Source: Pseudomonadota bacterium (GTDB lineage: Bacteria > Pseudomonadota > Gammaproteobacteria > Burkholderiales > Gallionellaceae). From it: a stretch of DNA of 46,720 nt. Below the pieces are notes generated by a model, which was not told the origin of the DNA, ran no database searches, and saw only the letters and a list, made by a program, of their open reading frames with translations. The DNA is taken from assembly GCA_021821945.1 (NCBI GenBank), contig JAJZTF010000018.1:1-46720 (forward strand). Reading direction: 5' to 3'. Each line of letters opens with the position of its first letter. Position 1 is the stretch's first letter. Positions 38,090 to 46,720 of the stretch are shown here, piece by piece. The translations under genes were made by a program, and so were the position numbers.

Positions 38090-40000
38090 ATGGGAAAGAT
38101 CATCGGCATTGACCTCGGGACAACCAACTCCTGCGTCGCCATCATGGAAAACGGCAAGCCCAAGGTCATCGAAAACGCGGAAGGCGCGCGCACCACGCCT
38201 TCCATCATCGCCTACATGGAAGACGGGGAGGTTCTGGTCGGCGCACCCGCCAAGCGTCAGGCAGTCACCAATCCCAAGAACACGCTGTTCGGCGTGAAGC
38301 GCCTGATCGGCCGCCGCTTCGAGGAGCCCATGGTGCAGAAGGACATCGGCATGGTGCCCTACACCATCACCAAGGCGAAGAACGGCGATGCATGGGTCAA
38401 GGTGCGCGACAAGGAGATCGCGCCTCCCGAGGTCTCCGCCCAGGTGCTGATGAAGATGAAGAAGACCGCCGAAGACTACCTCGGCGAACCCGTGACCGAG
38501 GCAGTCATCACCGTTCCTGCCTACTTCAACGACTCCCAGCGCCAGGCCACCAAGGATGCCGGCCGCATCGCGGGGCTGGACGTCAAGCGCATCATCAACG
38601 AACCCACCGCTGCGGCGCTGGCCTTCGGTCTGGACAAGCAGGAAGGCGACCGCAAGATCGCGGTCTATGACCTTGGCGGCGGCACATTCGACATCTCCAT
38701 CATCGACATCGCGGAGATCGACGGCGAGCATCAGTTCGAGGTTTTGTCCACCAACGGCGACACCTTCCTGGGTGGTGAAGACTTCGACATGCGCGTGATC
38801 GAGCATCTGATCGATGAATTCAAGAAGGAAAACGGCATAGACCTGAAGAAGGACATGCTCGCGCTGCAGCGCCTTAAGGATGCCGCCGAGAAGGCCAAGA
38901 TCGAACTGTCAAGCGCACAGCAGACCGAAGTGAACCTGCCTTACATCACGGCTGACGCGACCGGACCCAAGCATCTTGCAGTCAAGATCACGCGCGCCAA
39001 GCTCGAAAGCCTGGTCGACGAACTGATCGAAAGAACCATAGAGCCCTGCAAGATCGCGCTCAAGGATGCAGGCGTGTCCGCATCGGACATCGCGGACGTG
39101 ATCCTGGTCGGCGGCCAGACGCGCATGCCCAAGGTTCAGGAGAAGGTGAAGGCGTTCTTCGGCAAGGATCCGCGCAAGGACGTGAACCCCGACGAAGCCG
39201 TGGCAGTGGGCGCTGCGATCCAGGGCGGCGTGCTGCAGGGCGAAGTCAAGGACGTGCTGCTGCTCGACGTGACCCCGTTGTCCCTGGGCATCGAGACCAT
39301 GGGCGGCGTGATGACCAAGCTCATCAAGAAGAACACCACGATACCGACCAAGGCATCGCAGGTATTCTCGACCGCGGAGGACAATCAGAATGCCGTGACC
39401 ATACATGTCCTGCAGGGCGAGCGCGATGTCGCATCCGGCAACAAGAGCCTAGGACAGTTCAATCTGACCGACATTCCGCCGGCACCGCGCGGCATGCCGC
39501 AGATCGAGGTGACCTTCAACATCGACGCGAACGGCATACTGCACGTTTCCGCGAAGGACAAGGCGACCAACAAGGAGGCGAACATCACGATCAAGGCGAG
39601 CTCCGGGCTCTCCGAGGACGAGATCAACCGCATGGTGGCCGATGCGGAATCGCATGCCGACGAAGACAGGAAGGCACTGGAGCTCGTGACCGCGCGCAAC
39701 CAGCTCGACAGCCTGATCCACTCGACCAGCAAGTCCCTGAAGGAATACGGGGAGCAGCTCGCGGCAGACGAGAAGTCGGCGATCGAGGCAGCTCTCAAGG
39801 AAGCAGAGGAAGTGGTGAAGAGCGACGACAAGGACGCCATCGAAGCCAAGACCGAAGCACTGGCCACGGCAGCGCAGAAGCTGGGTGAAAAGATGTATGC
39901 AGCAGAACAGGCCAAGGCACAGGGTGCTGCAGCCGAACCAGCGAAGGAAGAAGGCGACGTGGTCGATGCCGAGTTCACCGAGGTAAAGGACACAAAATAA
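38090..40000 (+). CDS. dnaK: DnaK (Hsp70) chaperone
   Basis: 636 residues. N-terminal ATPase domain opens [17 protein letters not shown] and includes [14 protein letters not shown] and [11 protein letters not shown]. The substrate domain has [14 protein letters not shown] and the helical lid follows; the end [15 protein letters not shown] carries the conserved DAEFEEV-type tail. AAAGGA precedes the ATG. 80 bases separate it from grpE with no terminator, so both share the heat-shock promoter. Confidence 0.99.
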   Translation: MGKIIGIDLGTTNSCVAIMENGKPKVIENAEGARTTPSIIAYMEDGEVLVGAPAKRQAVTNPKNTLFGVKRLIGRRFEEPMVQKDIGMVPYTITKAKNGDAWVKVRDKEIAPPEVSAQVLMKMKKTAEDYLGEPVTEAVITVPAYFNDSQRQATKDAGRIAGLDVKRIINEPTAAALAFGLDKQEGDRKIAVYDLGGGTFDISIIDIAEIDGEHQFEVLSTNGDTFLGGEDFDMRVIEHLIDEFKKENGIDLKKDMLALQRLKDAAEKAKIELSSAQQTEVNLPYITADATGPKHLAVKITRAKLESLVDELIERTIEPCKIALKDAGVSASDIADVILVGGQTRMPKVQEKVKAFFGKDPRKDVNPDEAVAVGAAIQGGVLQGEVKDVLLLDVTPLSLGIETMGGVMTKLIKKNTTIPTKASQVFSTAEDNQNAVTIHVLQGERDVASGNKSLGQFNLTDIPPAPRGMPQIEVTFNIDANGILHVSAKDKATNKEANITIKASSGLSEDEINRMVADAESHADEDRKALELVTARNQLDSLIHSTSKSLKEYGEQLAADEKSAIEAALKEAEEVVKSDDKDAIEAKTEALATAAQKLGEKMYAAEQAKAQGAAAEPAKEEGDVVDAEFTEVKDTK

Positions 40001-40010
40001 ACCGAGAAGC

Positions 40011-40424
40011 GTGAAGGGGGAAGGGATAAGGGTGTGAAGCGCGCTCACCGCAACTTGCAGGTCTGGCAGCAAGCAATGGAGTTGGTGACCGCGATTTACA
40101 CTGCAACCTTGTCCTTTCCAGCGCAAGAAAAATTCGGGTTGTCCGGCCAGCTGCAGCGCGCATCTGTTTCAGTTTCGGCGAACATCGCAGAAGGTTTTGC
40201 TCGCAATGGAACAAAGGAATTGCTGCATTTTTTGAGCATCTCGGCCGGATCGCTTTCCGAGTTGGATACGTTGATCGAACTTGCTGCAAGATTGGGCTAT
40301 CTGAATAACGCAGAGGAGTTGAACGGAAAAGTGGATGAAGTTTCAGGACTGTTAATGGGTTTGTCAGCATCGCTCAAGCGCCGAGCCACCCGCTAACCAT
40401 TCCCGCTTCCCCCTTCTCCCTTCA
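40011..40424. repeat. complementary arms flanking the four-helix-bundle gene
   Basis: The left arm at 40011-40025 (GTGAAGGGGGAAGGG) pairs with the right arm at 40410-40424 (CCCTTCTCCCTTCAC) over 15 positions, with one G-U wobble in RNA. They sit about 9 bases before the start and 14 after the stop of the intervening gene. In the mRNA the whole gene would be a loop closed by this stem. The left arm also contains the only good ribosome-binding-like AAGGG for the gene. Confidence 0.75.
40034..40396 (+). CDS. four-helix-bundle protein of the 23S rRNA IVS (S23) family
   Basis: 120 residues, GTG start with AAGGG eight bases upstream. Family blocks are NLQVWQQAMELVTAIY, FGLSGQLQRASVSVSANIAEGFAR and LSISAGSLSELDTLIELAARLGYL (each quoted in part): the S23/IVP four-helix bundle known from intervening sequences in some 23S rRNA genes and related to the avd protein of diversity-generating retroelements. 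Its biochemical role is unknown. It lies between dnaK and dnaJ on the same strand, so heat-shock transcription should include it. No reverse transcriptase or variable repeat is nearby. It is flanked by the complementary arms described separately. Confidence 0.88.
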   Translation: MKRAHRNLQVWQQAMELVTAIYTATLSFPAQEKFGLSGQLQRASVSVSANIAEGFARNGTKELLHFLSISAGSLSELDTLIELAARLGYLNNAEELNGKVDEVSGLLMGLSASLKRRATR

Positions 40425-40435
40425 CATCATTAAGC

Positions 40436-41557
40436 ATGAGCAAAAAAGACTATTACGAAGTGCTGGGCGTCAATCGCGATGCCTCTGAAGAAGAGATCAA
40501 GAAGGCCTATCGCAAGCTCGCGATGAAGCATCACCCCGACCGCAATCCGGACAACCCGAAGGCGGAGGAACACTTCAAGGAAGCCAAGGAGGCCTACGAG
40601 ACCCTGTCCGATACGCAGAAGCGCGCGGCCTATGACCAGTACGGCCACGCCGCATTCGAAGCCGGCGGGATGGGCGGCGGATTCGGCGCCGGGGGGCCGC
40701 AGGGCTTCGATTTCTCCGACATATTTGGCGACATCTTCGGTGGCGGAAGGGGAGGTTCCCGCAGCAACGTGCAGCGCGGGGCAGACCTGCGCTACAACCT
40801 CGAGATCACGCTGGAGCAGGCGGCGCGCGGCACCGAGACCCAGATCCGCGTGCCTACCATGGAGGAATGCGAGACCTGTCACGGCTCGGGCGCAAAACCC
40901 GGCACCTCGGCCACCACCTGCACGACCTGCGGCGGGCATGGACAGGTGCGCATGCAGCAGGGATTCTTCTCGATACAGCAGACCTGCCCGCGCTGCCACG
41001 GCAGCGGCAAGATGATCTCCTCGCCCTGCAAGTCCTGCAACGGCAGCGGACGCGTCAAGAAGCACAAGACGCTGGCCGTGAAGATACCCCCCGGCGTGGA
41101 CAACGACGACCGCATCCGCCTGTCCGGCGAGGGCGAGCATGGCGTCAATGGCGGGCCAGCCGGCGACCTCTACGTGGTGATACACGTGAAGCCCCATGCC
41201 GTTTTCCAGCGCGACCACAACGATCTGCACTGCGAGATGCCGATCAGCTTCAGCACGGCAGCCCTGGGCGGCGAGATCGAGATACCGACGCTGGATGGCA
41301 AGGCGCACATCAAGATTCCCGCCGAGACCCAGAGCGGCAAGGTGTTCAGGCTGCGCGGCAAGGGCATCAAGGGCGTGAGGAGCTCGACGCACGGCGATCT
41401 GCACTGCCATGTGATCGTGGAGACGCCCGTCAATCTGACCGACCGGCAGAAGGAATTGCTGAAGGAGTTCGAGAGCATCAACCAGCAAAACAGCGACCAC
41501 CACAATCCGCGCGCAAAGTCCTGGATGAACAAGGTCAAGGACTTCTTCGGCCAGTGA
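40436..41557 (+). CDS. dnaJ: DnaJ (Hsp40) co-chaperone
   Basis: 373 residues. It delivers substrates to DnaK and stimulates its ATPase. J domain at 4-70 with His33-Pro34-Asp35; a Gly/Phe linker; a zinc domain with four CxxCxGxG repeats ([32 protein letters not shown]); and C-terminal substrate domains ([20 protein letters not shown]). All elements are intact. Unlike most genes here it has no visible ribosome binding site: the bases before its ATG are the CT-rich right arm and an AT spacer. Confidence 0.98.
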   Translation: MSKKDYYEVLGVNRDASEEEIKKAYRKLAMKHHPDRNPDNPKAEEHFKEAKEAYETLSDTQKRAAYDQYGHAAFEAGGMGGGFGAGGPQGFDFSDIFGDIFGGGRGGSRSNVQRGADLRYNLEITLEQAARGTETQIRVPTMEECETCHGSGAKPGTSATTCTTCGGHGQVRMQQGFFSIQQTCPRCHGSGKMISSPCKSCNGSGRVKKHKTLAVKIPPGVDNDDRIRLSGEGEHGVNGGPAGDLYVVIHVKPHAVFQRDHNDLHCEMPISFSTAALGGEIEIPTLDGKAHIKIPAETQSGKVFRLRGKGIKGVRSSTHGDLHCHVIVETPVNLTDRQKELLKEFESINQQNSDHHNPRAKSWMNKVKDFFGQ

Positions 41558-41560
41558 CGG

Positions 41561-42208
41561 CTATGCGCTGTCCGGCAGCTCCAGCAGGTGATGCCGGATA
41601 GCGTAGTGGATCAATTCCGCGCTGCTTGTCATCTGCATCTTCTGCAGGATGCGCGCCTTGTGGGTGCTGACGGTCTTGACGCTCAGCGAAAGTTCGGCCG
41701 CAATGCTGCCTAGCGATTCGCCCGAGACGATCAATCTGAAGATCTGGAATTCCCTGTCGGACAGCAGCGTGTGCGGTTCGGCCTCATGATTCCCGTGCAG
41801 CTCGAGCGCCAGTCGCTCGGCCACACCGGGGCTTATGAACATGCCGCCTGCAGCCACCTTGCGGATGGCCGTGACCAGCTGATCGGGCGCGCTCTCCTTG
41901 GTCAGATATCCGCGCGCGCCGGCCTTCAGGGCCCTTACCGCATACTGTTCCTCCTTGTGCATGCTGAGCACCAGTATCGCGAGTTTCGGGTGCTCGTCCT
42001 TGACCATCTTCAAAAGCTCGATACCGCTCCTGCCTGGCATCGCCATGTCGGTGAGCAGAAGATCACAGGGCAGTTCACGCAGTTTCTTCAAGACTTCGAG
42101 TCCATCGACCGCCTCGCCCACAACGACCAGGTCCGCATGCCCGGAGAGCATCTGCTTCAGGCCGCTCCTGACGACCGCGTGATCGTCGGCGATCAGCATC
42201 CTGATCAC
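41561..42208 (-). CDS. NarL/FixJ-type response regulator
   Basis: 215 residues. Receiver domain with Asp8-Asp9, phosphorylation site Asp54 (LLLTDMAMPG) and Lys in LTKESAP; C-terminal LuxR helix-turn-helix (LSDREFQIFRLIVSGESLG, then LSLSVKTVSTHKARIL). A transcription regulator acting after phosphorylation. The GTG at 42208 overlaps the stop of the kinase gene (GTGA); the ATG four codons later is the alternative. It is convergent with dnaJ, three bases apart. Its cognate kinase is very probably the HisKA_3 kinase just upstream. Confidence 0.93.
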   Translation of the reverse strand: MIRMLIADDHAVVRSGLKQMLSGHADLVVVGEAVDGLEVLKKLRELPCDLLLTDMAMPGRSGIELLKMVKDEHPKLAILVLSMHKEEQYAVRALKAGARGYLTKESAPDQLVTAIRKVAAGGMFISPGVAERLALELHGNHEAEPHTLLSDREFQIFRLIVSGESLGSIAAELSLSVKTVSTHKARILQKMQMTSSAELIHYAIRHHLLELPDSA

Positions 42209-43707
42209 GGTTGCCCCCCAGGCCTTATCGGAAGCACGACTTCCACACGCACCCCCTCCCCCGGCCTGCTGTGGAATTCGACGCTCCCACCCATGCCCCG
42301 CGCCCTCTCCTGCATGCCCAGCATGCCGAACGAATTCCGTCTCATCGCCTGCATATCGGGCATCCCCTTGCCGTCATCGGCCACCGACAACAGGAGCCTG
42401 TCGTCCTCGCAGCGGAATCTGACCTCGACCTTTTTTGCTTCCGCATGGCGCGCAACATTGGTAAGACACTCCTGAACGATGCGGAAAGCCGCTGTGGACA
42501 GCGCACTGTCCAGCAGGTAACCCTCGTCTTCGATGCAACAGCCGGGCTCGCACACGTCGAAACCGCAAGAAACCGCAATGCCGGTGCGACGGCCAAACTC
42601 CTCGGTCAGCCACTCGACTGCCGCGACCAGACCAAGATCGTCGAGCATCACGGGACGCAGGTCTGCCGCCACCCTGCGCATCGCATCCACGGTCTCGTCG
42701 ATCAGCCTGAACATCGAGGCCAGCTTGCCGGGAACGGCGGGGATATCAGGCGGCAGATTCGATTCCAGCCACTTCGCGTCGAGCTTGATGCCCATCAGCA
42801 TCTGTCCGAGCTCGTCATGCAATTCGCGGGCGATGCGCGTGCGCTCTTCCTCTCTCGCCTTTTCGAAATAGGCGGTCAGCTCCCTCAGCCTCCTGCTGGA
42901 ATCGATGAGCTCCCATTCGGCCTGTTTGCGGTCCGTAATGTCCTGGAAGGCGATCACGGCAGCCACCGCCCTGCCCTTTTCGACCATCGCGCTTGCAACG
43001 ACGGACACGGGAATCAGCGAACCGTCCTTGCACCAGAAGACATCCTCCTCAGTCCGCCTCATTCCGCCCTGCATCAGCAGATCCGGAGACCAGTAGTCGG
43101 GCTGCTGATGCAGCAGGCCATCCTGATTCAGCGAATGGATCACGCCGTGCACATCGCGATGGCGAAGCTCTTCATGTGTCCATCCGAGCAGCCGCTCCGC
43201 CTCGGGATTCATGAAGACCAGCCTTCCTGATTCGTCCAGCACGATCACCCCTTCCCCGAGCGAAGAGGTGATTCCCTTCAAAAGCTTCTCGCTCGCAAGC
43301 AGCGCATCCCGGGACTTGCGATGTTCGCGCCTGATCCCGGCGTCCTTCAGTTCGCGCTCGATCGCAGGAGCCAGCCTTGCGAGCCTGTCCTTCATCACGA
43401 AATCGCTCGCCCCTTCCTTCATCAGGGAGACGGCAATTTCCTCTCCCATGCAGCCGGATACGATGATGAAGGGAAGGTCCTCGTCAATCTGACGCAGCGT
43501 TGACAGCGCACTCAGGGCATCGAATCTCGGCAGGTTGTAGTCCGAGATCACCACATCCCATCCGCCGGATGACAATGCCTCATGCATCTCCTCTCGCGTT
43601 TCGACGCGGGTCAGGGCCGGATCGAACCCTCCCTCGACGAGGGCGGCCAGGACGAGTTCTGCATCGTCCTCGGAGTCCTCGACCAGCAGGACGCGAAGCC
43701 TGGTCAT
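42205..43707 (-). CDS. receiver-PAS-HisKA_3 hybrid histidine kinase
   Basis: 500 residues, cytoplasmic, no membrane helix. N-terminal receiver (1-120) with Asp56 in VVISDYNLP; PAS domain (about 135-265; GVIVLDESGRLVFMNPEAERLLG); HisKA_3 dimerisation helix with His297 in RIARELHDELGQ; HATPase_c end with DDGKGMPD. HisKA_3 kinases partner NarL-type regulators such as the one downstream. The receiver at the front lets it take input from another kinase. It overlaps both neighbours by four bases. Confidence 0.92.
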   Translation of the reverse strand: MTRLRVLLVEDSEDDAELVLAALVEGGFDPALTRVETREEMHEALSSGGWDVVISDYNLPRFDALSALSTLRQIDEDLPFIIVSGCMGEEIAVSLMKEGASDFVMKDRLARLAPAIERELKDAGIRREHRKSRDALLASEKLLKGITSSLGEGVIVLDESGRLVFMNPEAERLLGWTHEELRHRDVHGVIHSLNQDGLLHQQPDYWSPDLLMQGGMRRTEEDVFWCKDGSLIPVSVVASAMVEKGRAVAAVIAFQDITDRKQAEWELIDSSRRLRELTAYFEKAREEERTRIARELHDELGQMLMGIKLDAKWLESNLPPDIPAVPGKLASMFRLIDETVDAMRRVAADLRPVMLDDLGLVAAVEWLTEEFGRRTGIAVSCGFDVCEPGCCIEDEGYLLDSALSTAAFRIVQECLTNVARHAEAKKVEVRFRCEDDRLLLSVADDGKGMPDMQAMRRNSFGMLGMQERARGMGGSVEFHSRPGEGVRVEVVLPIRPGGQP

Positions 43708-44150
43708 CTCTTCAATGCCGGAGAGGTCTGGTTCAGCACCAGCCAGTAGAGGCCAAGCTGGCGCACCGCCTCGACGAACTGGAGGTAGTCGACAGGTTTC
43801 TGTATATAGCTGCTCGCCCCCAATGAATAGCTGTCGATCAGGTCCTGCTCGTGCCGGCTGGAAGTCAGGATGACCACGGGAAGCTGTTTTGTCCTTTCAT
43901 CCGCGCGGACCCGCTGCAGCACTTCGAGGCCATCCACCCTGGGCAGCTTGAGATCGAGCAGCATGACCTGCGGCAGCTGGGCCATGTCCCGGTCCGCATA
44001 TTTTCCGGTCAGGAAAAGGTAGTCCAGCGCCTCCTGGCCGTCGCGCACCACGACCAGTTCGTTGGCGAGATGGCATTCCTTGAAGGCGATCCTGGTCAAT
44101 TCCTCGTCGTCGGGATTGTCCTCGACCAGCAGCACGATTTTCTTATCCAT
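43704..44150 (-). CDS. single-domain response regulator (Rcp1-like)
   Basis: 148 residues, a receiver only: acidic pair in LVEDNPDDEELT, phosphorylation site Asp66 in MLLDLKLPRVDG, Thr in VILTSSRHEQD and Lys in SYIQKPVDYLQF. The D-N-P-D-D-x-x-L/T opening is typical of Rcp1-type regulators paired with phytochrome-like kinases. With no output domain it likely shuttles phosphate between the kinase upstream (three bases away) and the hybrid kinase downstream (ATGA overlap). Confidence 0.92.
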   Translation of the reverse strand: MDKKIVLLVEDNPDDEELTRIAFKECHLANELVVVRDGQEALDYLFLTGKYADRDMAQLPQVMLLDLKLPRVDGLEVLQRVRADERTKQLPVVILTSSRHEQDLIDSYSLGASSYIQKPVDYLQFVEAVRQLGLYWLVLNQTSPALKR

Positions 44151-44153
44151 TTC

Positions 44154-46607
44154 TCATCTCTCCGCGACTCTCTGGGGAATTGTAAAATAAAAAGTTGCAC
44201 CCATGCCTTCCTTCGCCTCCGCCCATACCCTGCCCTGATGCCTGTGTATGATGCGCTGCACCGTGGCAAGCCCTATCCCCGTGCCGGAAAATTCGTCCGC
44301 TCCGTGAAGGCGCTGGAATGCACCGAACAGTTTTTGCGCATAGTCCATGTTGAATCCCGCCCCGTTGTCGCGCACGAAGAAGACCTGCTCCCCCTCGCGC
44401 TCAGAGCTTCCGAATTCGATCGTGGCCTGAGGCTTCCTGCCGGTGAACTTGTAGGCATTGCCCAGCAGGTTTTCAAGCACCACGCGCATCAGACCCGGAT
44501 CGGCGTAACAGGAAAGATCAGGCTGCAAAATGAAATTCACCTGCCTCGAAGGATCGGCATTCCTGATCTCGTCCATGACCTGCTGCGCGATCGCGCTCAA
44601 ATCGGTCTGTTCTCGCCTGATCTGGCTGCGCGTGACCCGCGCAAGCGTCAAAAGATCGTCAATCAGATGTCCCATGCGCTGGCTCGCACGCCTAACCCGG
44701 TCGATATAGTCGCGTCCGGTCTCGTCGAGCTGGTCGTGCAATTGCCTGGCCAGGATCTGGCTGAATCCGTCTATGCTGCGCAGCGGGGCGCGAAGATCAT
44801 GGGACACCGAATAGCTGAATGCCTCGAGTTCGCGGTTGACCTCTTCCAGCTGGCGCGTGCGTTCCTGAACCTTGCGCTCGAGATCCAGATTCAACTGCCT
44901 GATTTCATCTTCAGCCACCTGTCTTCTTTCCCTGTCCTCAAGGGCGTTCAGCGCAAAGCTAAGGTCATGTGACAGGTCTGTCATCAGCTGCACCATCTCC
45001 GGCGTGAAGAAATGCTTGTGCTCGGCATAGGTGTTGAACACCCCGATGACATTCCCATCGCCATCGCATATCGGAAATCCCGAGGATGAACGATAGCCGC
45101 GCTTCAGCGCTTCGGCCCGCCACGGTTCCATGATGGGATCGCTCTCGATGTCATCGCAGATCGCGGGATTGCCTGTGCGCACCATGATGCCGACCGGACC
45201 TTTTCCCGTCCTCTCGTCGTTGAGACGAATGTTGAGTCTTTTCGTGTAGCCTTCCTCTGCGCCCGCGTAGGCCACCGGCATCTCCGCTTCGCGCTTTTCA
45301 TCCAGCATGCCTATCCAGATCAGCCTGAAGAGGCCGGATTCTTCGGCGATCCTGCATATCGAGGAAAAGAGCTCATCCCTGTCCTTCACGCGCACGATCG
45401 CCTCGTTGGCTTTGGAGAGCAATTCATAAAGCCGGGTGAGCCTCAGTATCCTCTCTTCCCTGAGCTTGCGCTCGCTGATGTCGCGCGCGAATCCCACGGT
45501 TCCCGTCAGGTTCCCATTTTCGTCGAACACCGGCGTCTTGACGGTCTCCATCCAGTGAATATCACCCCCGTCCGTCGTCTGCTCCTCGACATGCTTGGAT
45601 TTTTTACTTACGATCACCTCGGCATCGTCGAGCAGATATTTTTCGGCATATTCCTTGGGCCAGAGAGCAAGATCATTCTTTCCCAGGATGTCCTCTTCCC
45701 TCATTCCCGAGTATTCAAGATACCGCCTGTTGACCCTGAGATAGCGGCCGTGCGCATCCTTGAACCATGCGATGTATGGCGAATTGTCCAGTATCGCCTT
45801 GAGCTGCAGCTCGCTTTGATGAAACGCCGAGGCCATCTGTTCGGCCAGCCTCTCGGCCTTGGCGCGCATGCGCTCCTGGGAGCGCGCGATGAAAAAAAGC
45901 AGCAGGCTGATGAATGCCCCCAGACCCAGGATGATCGAGGGCGCTTTGCCCTGCGCCTCACGCTCGAAGGAAGGCAGGGATGTGGCAGTCACGAGCCAGT
46001 GATGACCACCTGTCAGTATCCTCGTGGTCGTCGTGAATTCGGGATGTTCCCCGGGCTTGTCGTTTTTCTCGACTATGCTGTCGAACATCAGCGCGGATGT
46101 GCTTTTCACTTCTCCGTCATAGATGTGCACATCCAGATCGGGGATGCTGCGGCCTACTATCCCTTCCATCAGGTCATCCATCCTGAACGGACTGTAGACA
46201 TAGCCCATGAGCGATGCGCGCCTCTCGGCCGGCGTGTCATGGGTCTCACCTTTCCGATAGACAGGAAGGTACATCAGAAATCCGGCCTGCTTCCTTTCCC
46301 CTTCCTCCTGAACCAGCGTGACCTTGCCGGAAACCGAAATCTCGGCCGCGTCGCGGGCGCGATCCATCGCCTCCCTGCGCACCGATTCCGAATACATGTC
46401 GAAGCCGAACGCGTGCAGGTTCACGCCCCTGAAGGGCTCGAGATAGATGATGGGGGTATAGAGGCTGCGCTGCCCCGACGGGAAGATGGTGAAACCCGGG
46501 TAGCCTTCCTTGCGTATCCTTGCGACGAGGGCTTCCCTGTCACTGTCAGGAATTACGGGCGCATAGCCCAGTCCCTGTATGCCGTCGAGATAATATTGAT
46601 CCGGCAA
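44154..46607 (-). pseudogene. CHASE-PAS-GAF sensor histidine kinase, 5'-truncated
   Basis: 817 codons from a TTG with an in-frame TGA directly before it and no ribosome binding site. Residues 1-210 are the later part of a CHASE sensor domain (DGIQGLGYAP, then GYPGFTIFPSG); the N-terminal membrane helix and first part of CHASE that the family needs are missing. Then come one membrane helix (224-241), PAS (about 265-380), GAF (about 395-555), coiled coil, HisKA with His603 (SYSVSHDLRAPLRSIDG) and HATPase_c (FFVRDNGAGFNM, GTGIGLATVQ). Everything downstream is intact. The loss coincides with the end of another reading frame at 46621, suggesting an insertion. A shortened cytoplasmic product could still be made; a long upstream part beyond the window cannot be excluded only if reading were restored by a frameshift. 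Confidence 0.7.
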
Positions 46608-46620
46608 TCAATTGTTGAAC

Positions 46621-46719
46621 TTAAGCAGCATACTTTACTGGAGCATGTTCAAAGTAGCTTTTCACCCGTTCTGGTGATTTCTGCAGCTTGCGCATGTGAC
46701 TGGTCGTCACCTTGAGCAA
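46621..46719 (-). CDS. C-terminal end of an unidentified gene (possible transposase)
   Basis: The minus strand reads 32 codons from the window edge to a TAA at 46621: basic, ending SYFEHAPVKYAA, with HMRKLQKSPERVK before it. The other two frames are closed or end sooner. Position hard against the truncated kinase (14 bases between its stop and the kinase TTG) fits the 3' end of an inserted element. Family not recognised. Confidence 0.4.
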   Translation of the reverse strand: MLKVTTSHMRKLQKSPERVKSYFEHAPVKYAA

Positions 46720-46720
46720 T

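Noticed and set aside
40034..40396. Accessory (avd) protein of a diversity-generating retroelement
   Set aside because: The fold family is shared, but there is no reverse transcriptase, template repeat or variable repeat in the window.
41557..41600. Terminator between dnaJ and the response regulator
   Set aside because: A CCGGCA/TGCCGG pair exists but lies inside the regulator's coding end with a long loop and no T-tract.
45555..46715. 386-codon open frame on the plus strand
   Set aside because: Antisense to the sensor kinase, whose domains and motifs are clear; no family motif in the plus frame.

Overview
The window reads as chromosome of a betaproteobacterium, most likely of the Nitrosomonadales/Gallionellaceae type. 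The basis is the minus-strand block leuC-(small gene)-leuD-leuB-asd-fimV-truA-trpF-trpB-trpA-accD-folC-SPOR-cvpA-purF, an order I recognise from betaproteobacteria, together with moderately GC-rich codon use. No organism name can be proven from the sequence alone.

Layout. (1) 1-4900 is an accessory, more AT-rich island: a TacA-like antitoxin without a visible toxin, a tyrosine recombinase, a small two-TM protein, a two-gene ATPase/TOPRIM (RloA/RloB, AbiL-like) putative defence module, a perfect palindrome and a fragment of a second tyrosine recombinase. (2) 4986-16993 is a complete, tightly coupled pelABCDEFG operon for Pel exopolysaccharide, in the same order as in Pseudomonas aeruginosa and with protein lengths that match closely; PelD keeps an RGLD c-di-GMP-type site. 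(3) 17010-19330 holds small housekeeping and accessory genes: a DUF3820 protein, slyX, a glutathione S-transferase, a RelE/ParE-Phd toxin-antitoxin pair with an operator-like palindrome, and tRNA-Ala(CGC) with its terminator. (4) 19371-35519 is the long minus-strand biosynthetic run (leucine, aspartate semialdehyde, tryptophan, purine, fatty acid and folate metabolism, plus fimV and truA). Most neighbours overlap by ATGA or are separated by a few bases. (5) 35592-37374 carries a glycine-zipper envelope protein and an MFS transporter. (6) 37411-41557 is the heat-shock operon grpE-dnaK-dnaJ behind a sigma-32-like promoter. A 23S-rRNA-intervening-sequence-type four-helix-bundle gene sits between dnaK and dnaJ, and complementary GA-rich and CT-rich arms flank it. 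(7) 41561-46607 is a minus-strand signalling cluster: CHASE-PAS-GAF kinase, single-domain receiver, receiver-PAS-HisKA_3 kinase, LuxR-type regulator. The first kinase has lost its 5' end at the window edge, where the C-terminus of another reading frame abuts it.

How the parts work together. Pel proteins form one envelope-spanning machine: PelF polymerises and PelD/E/G move the chain across the inner membrane under c-di-GMP control. PelA deacetylates and trims it, and PelB/PelC export it. The signalling cluster looks like a multi-step relay ending in a DNA-binding regulator of unknown targets. The best candidates for something undescribed are the arm-flanked four-helix-bundle gene inside the chaperone operon, the compact ATPase/TOPRIM pair in the island, and the 11-residue-repeat secreted protein embedded between leuC and leuD.
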